Part shown: piece after piece, positions 24,271 to 35,417 of the stretch
Position numbering within the stretch: position 1 is the first letter of the stretch
Layout of the letters: each line of letters starts with the position of its first letter
Assembly: GCA_910589415.1 (NCBI GenBank)
Contig: OU342630.1
Span: 75,016,186 to 75,080,185, forward strand
Reading direction: 5' to 3'
DNA from: Malachius bipustulatus
Taxonomy: Eukaryota > Arthropoda > Insecta > Coleoptera > Melyridae
Length of the DNA stretch: 64,000 nt
Program-made: the position numbers and the translations under genes
The notes under the pieces: model-generated
The model's database searches: none
Told to the model about the DNA's origin: nothing
What the model saw: the letters and a program-made list of their open reading frames with translations, nothing else

Positions 24271-27200
24271 GTAAAGAAGGACAGGATTTCAATAAAGGTT
24301 GGTTTTCACGAAAAAAAACTATAAGTATACCGAGATATTTAATTAAAAAAAGTTTACGAAATATACTGAGTTTTGTCGACCTTTAGTTTTATATTCATAA
24401 ACAAATTATAAATGATAATAATAACAAATAATGATAATTTCCTTACCAATTAAGGAACCTTCAGTCCTACATGAAATAAGAAACGTTTTGCAATTATTAT
24501 TAACCGAAGTCTCAGATTAGGTTTTTCAAAGTGTATTTTTATGCAGATTTTCAAAAAATAATCATCCTTTATTGTGCTATTAGTACCTACTGAAGTATGT
24601 ATTTATGATTTTTAATTTTCATGGGTAGAGCACGTTAGTGCTCACGTGACGTCCCGCTAGAACTTCAGGCTTTAGCGTGCCACAAGCTCTCCGGTGCCAA
24701 TTCAGTCAATAAGATTGCCGTAAAAAATAGTAAGGTCATTATTTGCATCCGCGGCTCCTACAGTTTTACTATGGCACCTATATAGGGGTGGAGAACATAC
24801 CTATACATAGTAACACCAGGAAGGTATTCATTAGCTTTGCAAATAAAAGGAAAGGCCACAAAACGACTTTAAAAATTGATTTTGGGAGTGCAACGAAAGT
24901 ACGGTCCTCACACAAGCGCCGAGAAATACCACTAGTCTCGGATCTAACCACGGATGAAACCACTTATGACAATGGGAACCGCTTCCAAAGGTATACAGAC
25001 GCGGACTCCCAATATATCCGCTTTCTCATATCGTGAACAGAACACAGGATTTGATGTCACGATTTTTGGAATATAAATGCAAAATAAATGCAAATTTGAA
25101 AATAAAAATCGTGCTACTGTTAATCTCGAAGATTTTCCTTGCCCTGAAAGTGAAGAAAAAAATAGAAATTCGACCGTAGTGCCAAAGAGGCCTTAGTTGT
25201 GACCTTAATGTTAGTTTGCAATGACTGTTTTTAGCTTCTTACCCACCCAGCACCCCTATTTCGCTCCTCGGTCGCGAAAAAATTGATGAAACTTAGGAGC
25301 CGCGGATGTAAACAATTACCAATAGTAATATTGTTTATTCACATACAGGGTGATCCCGAAATGGCGGACACGGTATACAGGGTGTTGTAGAGGATGTTCA
25401 GAAAGACTGTAAATTTAAAACAAAAATTGTTTCCTCGCCTTCGTTACCGAGATACAGCTTATATTGAAAACGGCTCGAGATATGGAAAAAACGGTTTACA
25501 TGTTCCTATCTTAACTTTTCAAGCGGTATCCTATCATGTAGCTGAAATTTTTATACCGGGTGATGAAAATAATCAATTTTTTTAGCACTCTGTATAAAAA
25601 TTTCATCCATCCAATAGGATACCGCTTGAAAAGTTAAGATAGGAACATGTAAACCGTTTTTCCATATCTCGAGCCGTTTTCAATATAAGCTGCTTTGAAA
25701 ATGGAAAATCGCGATTTTCATTTGTTTATAACTCATAAATTGCTCATTACAAACTTCAACTTTACAAACCATTCTTTTTGACTTTTCTCAAACAATATGA
25801 AAATGTAATAATATAGAGGGTGTCCTATTTAAAATAACAAAGTTGTATGGCGTACAGCGATATTGGGCCATCCTGTGTATCTGAAAATAATTTTACAAAC
25901 TGCACTTTACCCTCCAATTTACAGCACTTTTTGGTTCATTTCGATATCTTTAATGGTATAGGTGTAATCGAGCTTTCCTATATCAATGACTTACCCTGTA
26001 TGTACCTAGTTTGAATGAAGAACAGAAAGTAATTGCATTAACGTACTAGGTAATAGTGATATGTATAGCAGAAAATTGAAGTTCTCTTGCATAACTAACT
26101 GCAAGCAATTCAGTAAGTTCATAGCCATTATATTTACACGCACTTAAAATTAGTGATAAGATGAACCCTTAATGATTATTGTCTTTGCGAAAAATCCGAG
26201 ACATGTAATTTCAGAAGTGGGATTGGAAATCACGGAAAGGCGTCGAGTTTTTTTGAGTGACAAAACTGAAGAACTCATAAATACTTAGATAAAAAGTAAA
26301 GGGGCCACATTTTAGGTTTCTTATTACTATACATAGTTGCTTATGAAAACTTCATGAATCGAGATCTGCTAATGGTTCTGAACATAACTTTAATATAATA
26401 TTAATGTATCTAAGGGTAACTTCGTCTGTTTTGAGCAACTCATGCAGACACCATCTATCAGAGGTTCAGGTCGTGAAGAAATTCTACTCACAAAAAAAGT
26501 CGCCTACCACCTAAACCCTAAACTTGACCAAGCACCACGTGAATGCGGTTTTAATATTAGTATCTGTTTCGTTGATGTTGATGTAAATACTAATTGAAAA
26601 TTTGTCAAATTATTATGGCCACAATAATTATTGTGGTTACAAATCATAACAGCAGTGCACGTAACGAACTTCCGAATGATTATGCAACAACAATAAAAGG
26701 AAACACCATCAAACATATTAATGAGAAAACAGAAAACAGAGACTACTTATATTGATATACCGACGTAATTCGTCACATATATAAATAGTTTTGAATCGTC
26801 TCCTGTATATTTTAGAACTATAAGCTAAAATGAAAATGTAAAATTATATTGTGTAGACTTCGAAACATTTATTTCGCTTAAATTTATCAAGTAGGTATCA
26901 AGGGTTTAGAAAACAAGGCTTAACGATAACTTAAATTAATTTGAGGCAGTGGTTAGGAGACTTATAATAATTAGTACATAGTCGACCTTTCCTGGCCTGG
27001 AACATTTGAAGAGTCTTAAGAAAAGACACGATTTCATAACTTTACAGACCGATCAAGAGTCTTTTCCAGGGAAGTGGACTCTGATGGAGATGCTCTAATA
27101 TCTCGATCCTTCCTCCTCTCCAGTTTCCGTCCAAGTTCCATCTGTTCTCTTGATTGGGCCTATTTCGATGTTTTGTGAAGCGCAAATAATTTTTACCAGC

Positions 27201-30200
27201 CTGGCCGCTCCAGGGAGAGATGTTATCACCTCATAGTATTTCGCCAGCTGGCTCTTTTGCTAAGCCGCAGTTCGTGAGGACTCTTAAATTCCCTTCTGGC
27301 ATCATTTCGTCATGGAAGCGGTAGCATTGATTGAGAGTCAGTCCTTTCCTGAGGCCGCGGCCTGACGTAGTGACCTCGCTCATTAACTGGTATAGAGTAA
27401 TAAGGAACTCCACCACTTGATTTTCTTGCCGAAGGGCCTTTTCAAGGGTCGTTTCTTTTCGTCTGCCTCTATTATTTCCTTATTGCTTAATTGCTGTACA
27501 TCGTCGTCGACGTTTACCTGTGTAATTTGACTGGGGGAACCCTGAGCTTTGTTTGGGGCACGATAGAGGAAAACTGTTTGAACTATTTTTCTCATATTTC
27601 CAAATTTATAGAGGATTGAAAATTATATTCCAGTTTCTTTATTTGATAATATATTTTCTAAAATGTTTGCTTTAAAATTCACTAAATAAGTATAAACAAA
27701 GCGCGCATCCATTAGTTGTAACTTTTGTGAAAGCACCTTTATTCATTTATAAGTAGGTATTTTTCAAATATCTACCAATTTTGAATTTAAGACATTCGAA
27801 ATACAACTCTCAGCAGGTATGGCATGGCTACTGGTTATTTTGCTACTTAGAGTATTCCGTTTTCTTTTGTTTTGTTTGTTTTAATCACGAGATTTTTATT
27901 GGAGTCATATTATATCTTTTGTTTACCAAATTCTGATAAACTGGATTTATGCTGCTGCTCAAAGAGTGATTGAAAGTCTCCACTTCTCCGCAGTTTGGTC
28001 CAAACTTACATAACCATACCTAAAGAGCAGATGCAGAATTTTGCCTTGAAACTTTAACCTTTATCTTTGCATTTCGTTGTTATTTATTTTAATCTTCTTG
28101 TTGACTAGGCTTTTATCAAATAATAATAAAGTAACAAATTAATTTGCATTCATGCAAAGTTGTAAACCAAGTAAAAGTAAAGCTAACTTCAGTTAAATAA
28201 TAATGGAATAATTTGAATTAAAATATGTAGAACCTGAATAGTTTATTAAAGGGATGGGATGTCTAGTTTTCATAAATAAAAATTCCCATATAACGAATGC
28301 CTAACTATTGGTTCTGTGAATAAAATTACTTTTTTTCCCTACTTCAAATAAAATGGGCGAGGAACTGCATTTTTATGAACCTTATGCAGAAAACTTTGAG
28401 GTGTCGTAACTCCTTAAATAATTGAAATCGGACATTATGATTTTATGAAGTTTTTTTTTAACCACCTCACCTTTAATTTACCCCAATTTGATGGTAAGCC
28501 AATAAGTCACCTTGTATACTACATACCTACCTACCATGATTAATGAATCAGAAATTTACGATTATGAATAATTGTGACAAAGCCACTGCAGCAAAATGAA
28601 TAAGAGAGTTTTTTGAATAGGGAAAAATGGTATAGTCGACCAAGAGATATAACGAAAAAATCTAATTGTTAAACTGTCATATTTTATGACTTCAACAATA
28701 CTGCAATAATCCAATAATTGATAAAATGACAGAAGTCGTTTCGTTATATCTCTGGTCCAACTATAACAAAAATTAGTTCTGCCTCCCGCGAGGGGTGGCG
28801 CTCTCGCGTGTGTGCATGTAGGGAACCTGCATTACCGACTACGTTAGTGTCGGTAATACAGGTACCTACCCTATGTGCATTCTGAACGCACTTTAGATAG
28901 ATATGGATAAATTATTATTTTTAATGTTTTTTTTAATCATTTTTAAAGTTTTTAATTTGACCTTTTAGTTTGGAGTTTATGTTTTTTTTAGTGACACAAT
29001 TTTTGTACCATTTTATTAATTTTCTTTCGAAATCACAAACATCAACAAATGATGAAGAATGGTGGTGAAAAATATATAAGATCATGAATAAATGACAATA
29101 CTGCATGGTAGTACATATATTACACCATGCAGCGGCTAGTGCTGTGAACTAGCGTTGATTTAAAATGTCAATTTAATATGCAGTTTTATTTTACAGAACT
29201 CTAGATAATTTTATTATGTCTGTGAATATACTTACTATTATAACCGGTTTTGTGTGGATTACAGCACAAGGCAACAGATGGCGCTCATTTTTTGACCCCC
29301 TTTTTTTTACATGTAAATAGCGGAGAGCTGCAGGTCCATATTATTATTATCAAGAGTATTTGTGCCTACTTTACCTACTTAATTTTCTTGGACAGGAGGA
29401 GGCTACAAACATTTTTTTTACATTTTTCCTGTACCTACTCGACAATGGTGTCCTAAAAGCGCTATTTACACACACTCCCTATAAAATAATAATAATTAAT
29501 ACCTAAACTACTAAAATTTGTTTTCAACCCTTATTTTGTAGAATCTCAGCATACTGATGGATGATAAATATCATAAATATCATCCATTAGTAAACTACTG
29601 CAAAGAATGATTTAAACGACTGGACTCTGCTGTTCACTAACAAGTCCTCTGCCGCCTCTTCCAGCAAGTTGTCCCTTTTCATTTCATTTTGATTTTTTTT
29701 TCTACTTTTTGGTCCTATGCTTCTTACAATGTACCTACTGATGTCTCGTAATCCACATACCTCTTCACAGAAATATAAAGGCCAAATGAGTCCCATCCGC
29801 CATCCCATACTTAAATACTCACTGAAACTAAAGCATAAATAATAATGAATTACTCTCAGTTTTGCATAATATTTATTTCAACATGTACTTCTTTCTGCTT
29901 ACAGAAAAGGTGGCTGACAACGCTGCCTTACTAGAACCGCGGGGCCGTCGTCTAGTGACTTCAATCGCAGTACCCCATGCATCGCCAGCACCAACCCGTC
30001 GGCCCCGCAACAGAGTCGACCTGCTGTCAATGCCGGGCCTCAAATCGCTGGTGCAGAAGCGCCGAAACAACAACGGCCTCGAGAACCAGGCGCCGCTCGT
30101 CGGCAAACGGGAGACCCCTTCGCTCAAGCAGACCGCCAGTTTGGCGAACCTGAAAAAATGCGAGAACCTGCTAGCCCTCCCCGGGGTCCTGAAGTCCTCC

Positions 30201-33200
30201 TCTTCATCCGGCAGCATAGAGCCCGTTCAGGCCACCAACAGGCTCAGGGTGTCACCGCACGGATCGACCAATCGCCTATGCTCGCGATGTTCTAGTCTGC
30301 TCACCCTTGCGTCGAGCTCCAGGTATTCGTTGAATGCCGCCACCGGGGGTTTCGTGCCGGTGAACGATGAACCTCCTATTCTTTGTAAACTCTGTCTCGC
30401 TGAGGTGCCTTCTGAAAATGCCTGTCATATACAACAGTGCAATTGTTGCTTCTGTGTTGAGGTAGGTAATTGTTGGAGCTATTATGATGTTCCAATTCAG
30501 ATATTTTATAATCAGGTTGACATTATTATATTTATTTTGAGTTGCCTGTGGTAATTTGATTTTCATTACCTGCCATATCCGTGCTTTTTACTTCTATATT
30601 GCTTAAAAAGAAATAATTCAAGGTCCAAATCATGGGGCAAAAAAGTGAAAAAGGTTTATTTTTTTGATCCACTTGAACATGTTATTAGGGGGTCTATAAA
30701 CTCATCCCTTCAAATATGTTCCAAGTAGGTACAGAGTCGTTTTTTATTCCTAACCTCACTACCGATATGTATGTCATATGTGTCATACACAAGTGACAGA
30801 TTGCAGGACTGACTGAACTTCAGTCAGAAACATCATTATTGTCCTTTGTCACTCTAAAGTAAGTCTCCCTCAGTCACTCTCACTTCTTCATAAATCATTT
30901 GCCAGACACGCGTTTCGCCCTATTGGGGCTCATCCAGTGTTCTGCATCTGGAGTATCCGGCTAGAGAGTGACATCTGCTTAAACCGCATGAAAAACCGTG
31001 TAATGGTTTTGCTTAAGACCCGGGAACTTTCAGACATTCGACAACATATCCTCCGGATACTCCAGATGCAGCACACTGATGAGTCCCAATAGGGCGAAAC
31101 ACGTGTCTGTGCTTGTTCTGGTACTCTGGTGGCTCTGTTGTTGTTTGGATGGAAGCTCTCTTGATTGAGTTTCAGGCACTGCCAGTATGACAAATGTTAG
31201 GACGATGGAGGAACTTAGTTAGGACTTCTTTGTGCAAATTTCGCATCATTTCACCGCTAGAGAGCGCAATAGCATATTTATGTACTATAGTTTTGTGCCT
31301 TCATTTTCAGAATTTCTACCGAATCTATGGATTTTCTTGGATATAGCAAGAGTTCAAATGTAGGACCAAAATTGTAGGAAATTTCAGGAAAACATGTTTA
31401 CGAGACAGAGTTCCAACCCTTGTTCCTATACTGTAGTACAGTCATTTGGTGTTCAAAAAGAGGGTTACCTGGAAAGTTTTCCGGGAGTTTTGAAAATTGG
31501 TGATTTTATAGATTTTGACATGCTCTTTTCGAATTTTTACTTTGCCACCTCGTATCTTTGCCGCTCGCGCCGCCATATTGAAAAAATGGCGTCCAAAAAC
31601 AGTTTTTTAACAATATCTTCTTTCCGGCTCATTTTACGATGAAAATATTTATGTAATAAATTAAACTAGAGAAAATTTCCTACAATTTATGTACTAACCT
31701 TTTTCTCGTAAAATCAATAGTTTCAGCGTACGAGAGCCACAAATCAAGATACATCTACACCAACACGTGTTTTTCGTATATTAACGAAAAATGTGAAAAA
31801 CTGTGTCACAAGATAAATTCCTAGGCAACGATGCAAACAAGAAACGCCTCATTGAATGGTCAAGACAAAATTTGAAGTTGCGAACTTCATGGTCAAGGAA
31901 GCCACGGAAGATGCGGATACTCTAATAGTCAATACGACAATCAACATTTCATCAACATTTGATTCCGTAATAGTTGTCGGCGAAGATATAGATCTTCTTA
32001 TTCTCTTGACGGCTCTATCTACGCGTTCAAACATATGTATTCTCAAACCAGGAAAAGGAAAAATTTCGCATTGAATATATTCAACAAAAAGTGTCATAGA
32101 TAAAATAGTCGCAGATGACATATTTTTCGTGCACGCTTTCAGTGGCTGTGATACAGCATCCGCACACTTTAATCAAGGAAAAATAAAATGTGCTAATGTA
32201 CTCCGAAAAAAACGAGATTTAAACATGCAGGGCTATGAAAATGAAAAAAAAAGCAAGAATGGTCATTCCTGTCACCACGCTCGATCCCGCAGCTCCGGAA
32301 ACCTTGTTAAAATTTATTTCTTGCAAATGCAAAAAGGGATGTCGGGGAGCCTGCGTGGATGCAGAAAGGCTGGATTAAAGTGCTCCGTTATATGCACGAA
32401 TTGAAATGGTACTTGTGATAATTCGAAAATTACACTAGAAGATAGCGATGAAGAAGAAACAGAGACTATTTTCGAGCAAACATATGACGAAATCGAGAAA
32501 CAAGAGGATTACAATGAAGCTGATGATCCCATCGCGTGGGAGAAATGTCTATACGTAGGTATGTGACATCCACATAAATTGTATAAAATTTTCTCTAGTT
32601 TTATTTGTTATATAACTATTTTCATCGTAAAATTAGTTGGAAAGAAGATATTGTTAAAAACCTGTTTCTGGACGCCATTTTTCCAATATGGCGGCGCGAG
32701 CGGCAAAGATACGAGGTGGCAAAGTAGAAATTCGAAAAGAGCACGTCGAAATCTGTAAGATCACCAATTTTCAAAACTCCCGGAAAACTTTCCAGGTAAA
32801 ACTACCAAATGACTGGACTACTGTAGGAAAAATTTATTAAATGAGCCATTCTTCAAAAAATAGTAATTGATTTTCATTATATTGACCAGAAAATAAGATT
32901 ACAACCAAAGAAATGAGAGTGAAGTCCTGATCACTCCACCAAACAGTTCAAACTTTTTCCTGTCTCTGAAAGTTTTCTCACCTTTACTTTCCACACTGAT
33001 GTTCAACTGCAGTCTTGCAGACCATCCAGGTGAAATTATTAGCCACTTTGAGTATGACTCATTTCAGGGACCCTTACCTAATCTCAAACATCTGCACTAT
33101 AAAATTTTATTTTTAAGAGAGCATTGTCTCCTAGTCAAAGAATTTTAACTTCGAGTTCTAGCCCATTTAATAAGAGACACATTCTTTGTATATCCAAGCC

Positions 33201-35417
33201 ACCACTGATGGTTTATTGCTGAATTCCCGATTAACCTTGGGCACAAAGGCACTCCATTGTGGAGTGAGTTTCCATTCTCACCTCTCAAAAAAAAAAAAAA
33301 AACTGCGGAAAATATGGCGGTACCTACACAACTAGTAAAAATTCCTTAAAAATTAATATGTTGGTTTTAGCTTGAAAATGGTCTAAAAGCCATTTTCAGC
33401 CATCAGCCATAAGTAAGAAATAGCCAAATATTGTATACTCCTATTTTATCTCAATGCGGTTCAGAGAAGGATATTGTTAGTGCCTAATTCAAAAAAATCA
33501 AAATATGTTTGAATTAACATCCAATAAATTTTAATTCTTCATACTAAACCCTATGTATTGTATAATATTCCTCTATACTAAATCATAAAATATTTCTTCA
33601 TAATAAAATATAAAATAATTTCATTTAAAGTGCTTTTCTTGTTTTATGTACCTATACCTAAGATGTCTTCTGTTGTTTTCAGTGCATGAGAGCATATGTG
33701 GAGTTTGAAATAGCTGAGGGTGCATATGACATTTCGTGTCCTGATGCACAATGCAAATTTCAAGGAGCTCTTACTCAAGATGAGATAAAAAGACTGGCAG
33801 GGAGTGAACTGTTAGAGAAACATAATAAATATAGATTGAATAGAGGTAACTATCAGTTTCTCTTCATTTTCAAAAAACACCATTTTCAATTTAAATTGAG
33901 TTCAATTTTGTTGTTTCGATTCCAGAAATAGAATTAGACAAAAGCCGTACGTGGTGTCCCCGTGCCGGCTGCGAGACGGTCTGCCTCCTCTGTCCGGCGC
34001 ATCGTTGCCAGCCACAGAGCGTGCACTGCACGACCTGCGACACGGACTTCTGCAGCAACTGCAAGCTGGAGTGGCACGAGGCGCTCACCTGCGACCAGTA
34101 CGGCAAGAAGTTGGCGCGCGAAGGCAAGGCCGAGGAGCCCGGCATCCCCTTCGACTCCGATCTCATCAAATGCTGCCCCATGTGTAATGTTCCTATTGAG
34201 AAAGACGAGGGTTGCGCGCAAATGATGTGCAAGAGGTGCAAGCACGTCTTCTGCTGGTATTGCCTTGCAAGCCTCGATGTGAGTATATATGTTTCCCCTC
34301 CTGTTTAAAAAAATTATATGTGATCATAGTCTAAGTCATTGGTAAAAAAACTTTTTTTTAATTTCAAGTTTTTGACACCCTATATTTTTAAAATGGGATG
34401 ATTATGTGAAAAATGGCATAAGGAAAGTGTCGTTATTTTTGGCCAAATAATTTGTGGCCAAGAGCTTGACCTCCCTTTTTTGTAACACCCTGTATATAAA
34501 TTTTTTTAAAAAATTATTATGAGCAAAAGAAAACAAGAACAAATTTGTGATTTTTATAATATTCGATGTAATAAAAAAAGTAATGAATAAAAGTAAGTAC
34601 ATAAAATGGCTATGCAGCAGTCATTGATGAGTATGAGAAAATATTTAGAAAGTTAAAAAAAAATTAAAAAGATGATCTTATAAAGGATCCCACAGAATCC
34701 CACTGGAAATTGCCTTCCAGTCAAATTTGTTGTAATTTTGTATTTGATGAGTAGATAGAAGTCTCCAAGGGCATAAACAAAAAAAAAACACACATTTTCT
34801 CGAGACATTCCCTCAGAAGTATGAATTTTTTCTATGTCGTTGCTGTATCGTTGCAATCCCTTACAATCTTTAAATCAGATTTAATTTTTATAGAGAAAAA
34901 CAAAAAATTCACACTGATTTAGATACAAAAATAAACACTTGACTTCTTAGTAGATTGAAAGAGAACTTATATTTTTTTAGTTTTTAGACACTCTTTTGCT
35001 GTTTGTTCTAGACAATGTTATGATTGATTTTGAGAACTTTGACTAAAGGGTAGTTAGAACTAAGTGTAAATTTGGAGCAAAAGCAAGTGTGTTGTTGACA
35101 TTAAAGCAAAAAAAACTGTATTCAATGGCGTTATTCAGTCAAATGAATTTATGTTACAGGATGACTTTCTTTTGAGGCATTATGATAAAGGACCTTGCAA
35201 GAACAAGCTGGGACATTCAAGAGCGTCGGTAATATGGCACAGAACTCAGGTCATAGGAATATTTGCCGGTTTCGGTATCCTGTTACTGGTGGCTTCCCCT
35301 CTACTCCTGTTGGCCGCTCCTTGTATAGTTTGCTGTAAGTGTCGTGTATGCAATGCTGGGACTAGCAAGTTAGACAACGAAGACGAAGAAGAAGACATAC
35401 CGGAGGATAAACCCTGA
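24081..35417 (+). CDS. RNF144: RNF144-type RBR E3 ubiquitin ligase, five coding exons, 506 codons
   Basis: Coding exons 24081-24270, 29905-30461, 33683-33845, 33926-34278 and 35160-35417 join in frame across GT-AG introns (5634, 3221, 80 and 881 nt). RING1 spans about residues 224-273 (CKLC ... CNCCFCVEC ... CPDAQC), the IBR about 314-359 (WCPRAGC ... CTTC ... CSNC), and RING2 about 387-416 ([16 protein letters not shown]). By analogy with parkin-type RBR ligases, Cys400 in EGCAQMMC is the ubiquitin-accepting cysteine. A hydrophobic segment at about 453-478 is the C-terminal membrane anchor of RNF144A/B, followed by an acidic tail ([11 protein letters not shown]). Family knowledge: these ligases take ubiquitin from E2 as a thioester and act at membranes. 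Vertebrate forms are near 300 residues; this one has about 200 extra N-terminal residues, basic and Ser-rich, with no domain I recognise. The domain assignment is firm; the exact N-terminus is less so. Confidence 0.93.
24730..25050. repeat. Dispersed repeat, copy B, uninterrupted
   Basis: It matches copy A on both sides of the insertion at 22062-22810, but reads GGCACCTATATAGGGGTGG straight through. It lies in RNF144 intron 1. No coding capacity is recognised. Confidence 0.75.
25456..25691. repeat. 79-bp near-perfect hairpin in RNF144 intron 1
   Basis: The arms 25456-25534 and 25614-25691 are nearly exact inverted copies (GAAAACGGCTCGAGATATGG / CCATATCTCGAGCCGTTTTC) around an 80-bp loop. TACAGGGTG phrases at 25345 and 25374 are just upstream. 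It would form a long stem in the pre-mRNA. Confidence 0.7.
25692..26990. other. RNF144 intron 1, no further recognised feature
   Basis: It contains an 18-bp perfect palindrome CCACAATAATTATTGTGG at 26619-26636. No gene is seen. Confidence 0.4.
27060..27260 (-). pseudogene. Non-LTR retrotransposon reverse-transcriptase relic
   Basis: The minus strand reads [18 protein letters not shown], then a short gap and [16 protein letters not shown]. This matches the segment just before the RT domain in Jockey-type ORF2 proteins (LPxAARLxK ... L...DGTxTETxEE). Stops follow at once, so only a fragment remains. The GC-richer block up to about 27600 may be more of the same insertion, but I could not assign it. 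Confidence 0.6.
27600..28630. other. RNF144 intron 1, no recognised feature
   Basis: AT-rich, without ORF, hairpin or tandem repeat of note. Confidence 0.35.
28631..28765. mobile_element. 135-bp hairpin MITE, TATAGTYGGACCA-like termini
   Basis: TATAGTCGACCAAGAGATAT and AACGA on the left are inverted as TCGTTATATCTCTGGTCCAA CTATA on the right, with CTGTCAT / ATGACAG inside. It lies in RNF144 intron 1. Confidence 0.6.
28811..28881. repeat. Short inverted repeat, ~70 bp
   Basis: TGCATTACCGAC and GTCGGTAATACA pair around a 9-nt loop. The outer parts TGTGCATGTAGGG / CCCTATGTGCA extend the stem. Confidence 0.5.
29905..30461 (+). CDS. RNF144: RNF144 coding exon 2: N-terminal extension and start of RING1
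   Basis: The acceptor is CTTACAG ending at 29904 and the donor GTAGGT at 30462. The exon encodes residues 64-249. A basic, Pro/Ser-rich segment is followed by a short Ser-rich stretch and the start of RING1 (CKLC ... CNCCFCVE) at its 3' end. Phase is 1 on entry and 0 on exit. The exon is visibly richer in G and C than its flanking introns, with many G/C third positions. Confidence 0.88.
30903..31111. mobile_element. Inverted-repeat element, ~209 bp, CAGACACGCGTTTCGCCC termini
   Basis: CAGACACGCGTTTCGCCCTA TTGGG through GGAGTATCCGG (30904-30961) is inverted at 31052-31110 with few mismatches. The element lies in RNF144 intron 2. Confidence 0.65.
31431..32823 (+). mobile_element. Fold-back element with ~250-bp inverted repeats and a decayed ORF
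   Basis: The left arm 31431-31690 and right arm about 32570-32823 are inverted copies (GCCGCTCGCGCCGCCATATT / AATATGGCGGCGCGAGCGGC; GGAAAGTTTTCCGGGAGTTT and its complement). TA is at 31429-31430 and 32824-32825. The interior encodes the relic described below. It is inserted in RNF144 intron 2 in the gene's orientation. Confidence 0.8.
31805..32568 (+). pseudogene. Decayed transposon-associated ORF with HAFSGCDT motif and Cys cluster
   Basis: In order: [15 protein letters not shown], then after a frameshift [41 protein letters not shown], an in-frame TGA (32072-32074), then [17 protein letters not shown], a cysteine-rich stretch ([13 protein letters not shown] in one frame, [14 protein letters not shown] in another), TGA at 32402-32404, and an acidic tail. 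I recall similar proteins as repeated, unnamed ORFs in many insect and hydrozoan genomes. Their biochemical role is unknown to me. At least two frame changes and two stops show it is dead here. Confidence 0.6.
33683..33845 (+). CDS. RNF144: RNF144 coding exon 3: end of RING1 and RING1-IBR linker
   Basis: The acceptor is TTTTCAG ending at 33682 and the donor GTAACT at 33846. The exon encodes residues 250-303 plus one base. It starts with the RING1 cysteine in CMRAYVEF and includes CPDAQC, which ends RING1. The linker that follows ([19 protein letters not shown]) is typical of RNF144 proteins. Confidence 0.92.
33926..34278 (+). CDS. RNF144: RNF144 coding exon 4: IBR and catalytic RING2
   Basis: The acceptor is TTCCAG ending at 33925, after an 80-nt intron, and the donor GTGAGT is at 34279. 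Residues 305-421 contain the IBR zinc ligands (314-359) and RING2 (387-416), with candidate catalytic Cys400 in EGCAQMMC, then [13 protein letters not shown]. It is strongly GC-rich at third codon positions, which explains the long overlapping open frames on both strands here; those are shadows. Confidence 0.95.
35160..35417 (+). CDS. RNF144: RNF144 last coding exon: membrane anchor and acidic tail
   Basis: The acceptor is TTACAG ending at 35159; the exon ends at TGA 35415-35417. It encodes [13 protein letters not shown], the conserved [16 protein letters not shown] block, a hydrophobic anchor at residues 453-478, a cysteine cluster (CCKCRVC) and an acidic C-terminus. The anchor is the RNF144A/B hallmark that places the ligase at membranes. 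Confidence 0.94.
   Translation, partial: DDFLLRHYDKGPCKNKLGHSRASVIWHRTQVIGIFAGFGILLLVASPLLLLAAPCIVCCKCRVCNAGTSKLDNEDEEEDIPEDKP

Noticed and set aside
33891..34245. Long minus- and plus-strand open frames over RNF144 exon 4
   Set aside because: They are by-products of the GC-rich coding frame. Only the frame with the IBR/RING2 cysteines has domain evidence and splice fit.
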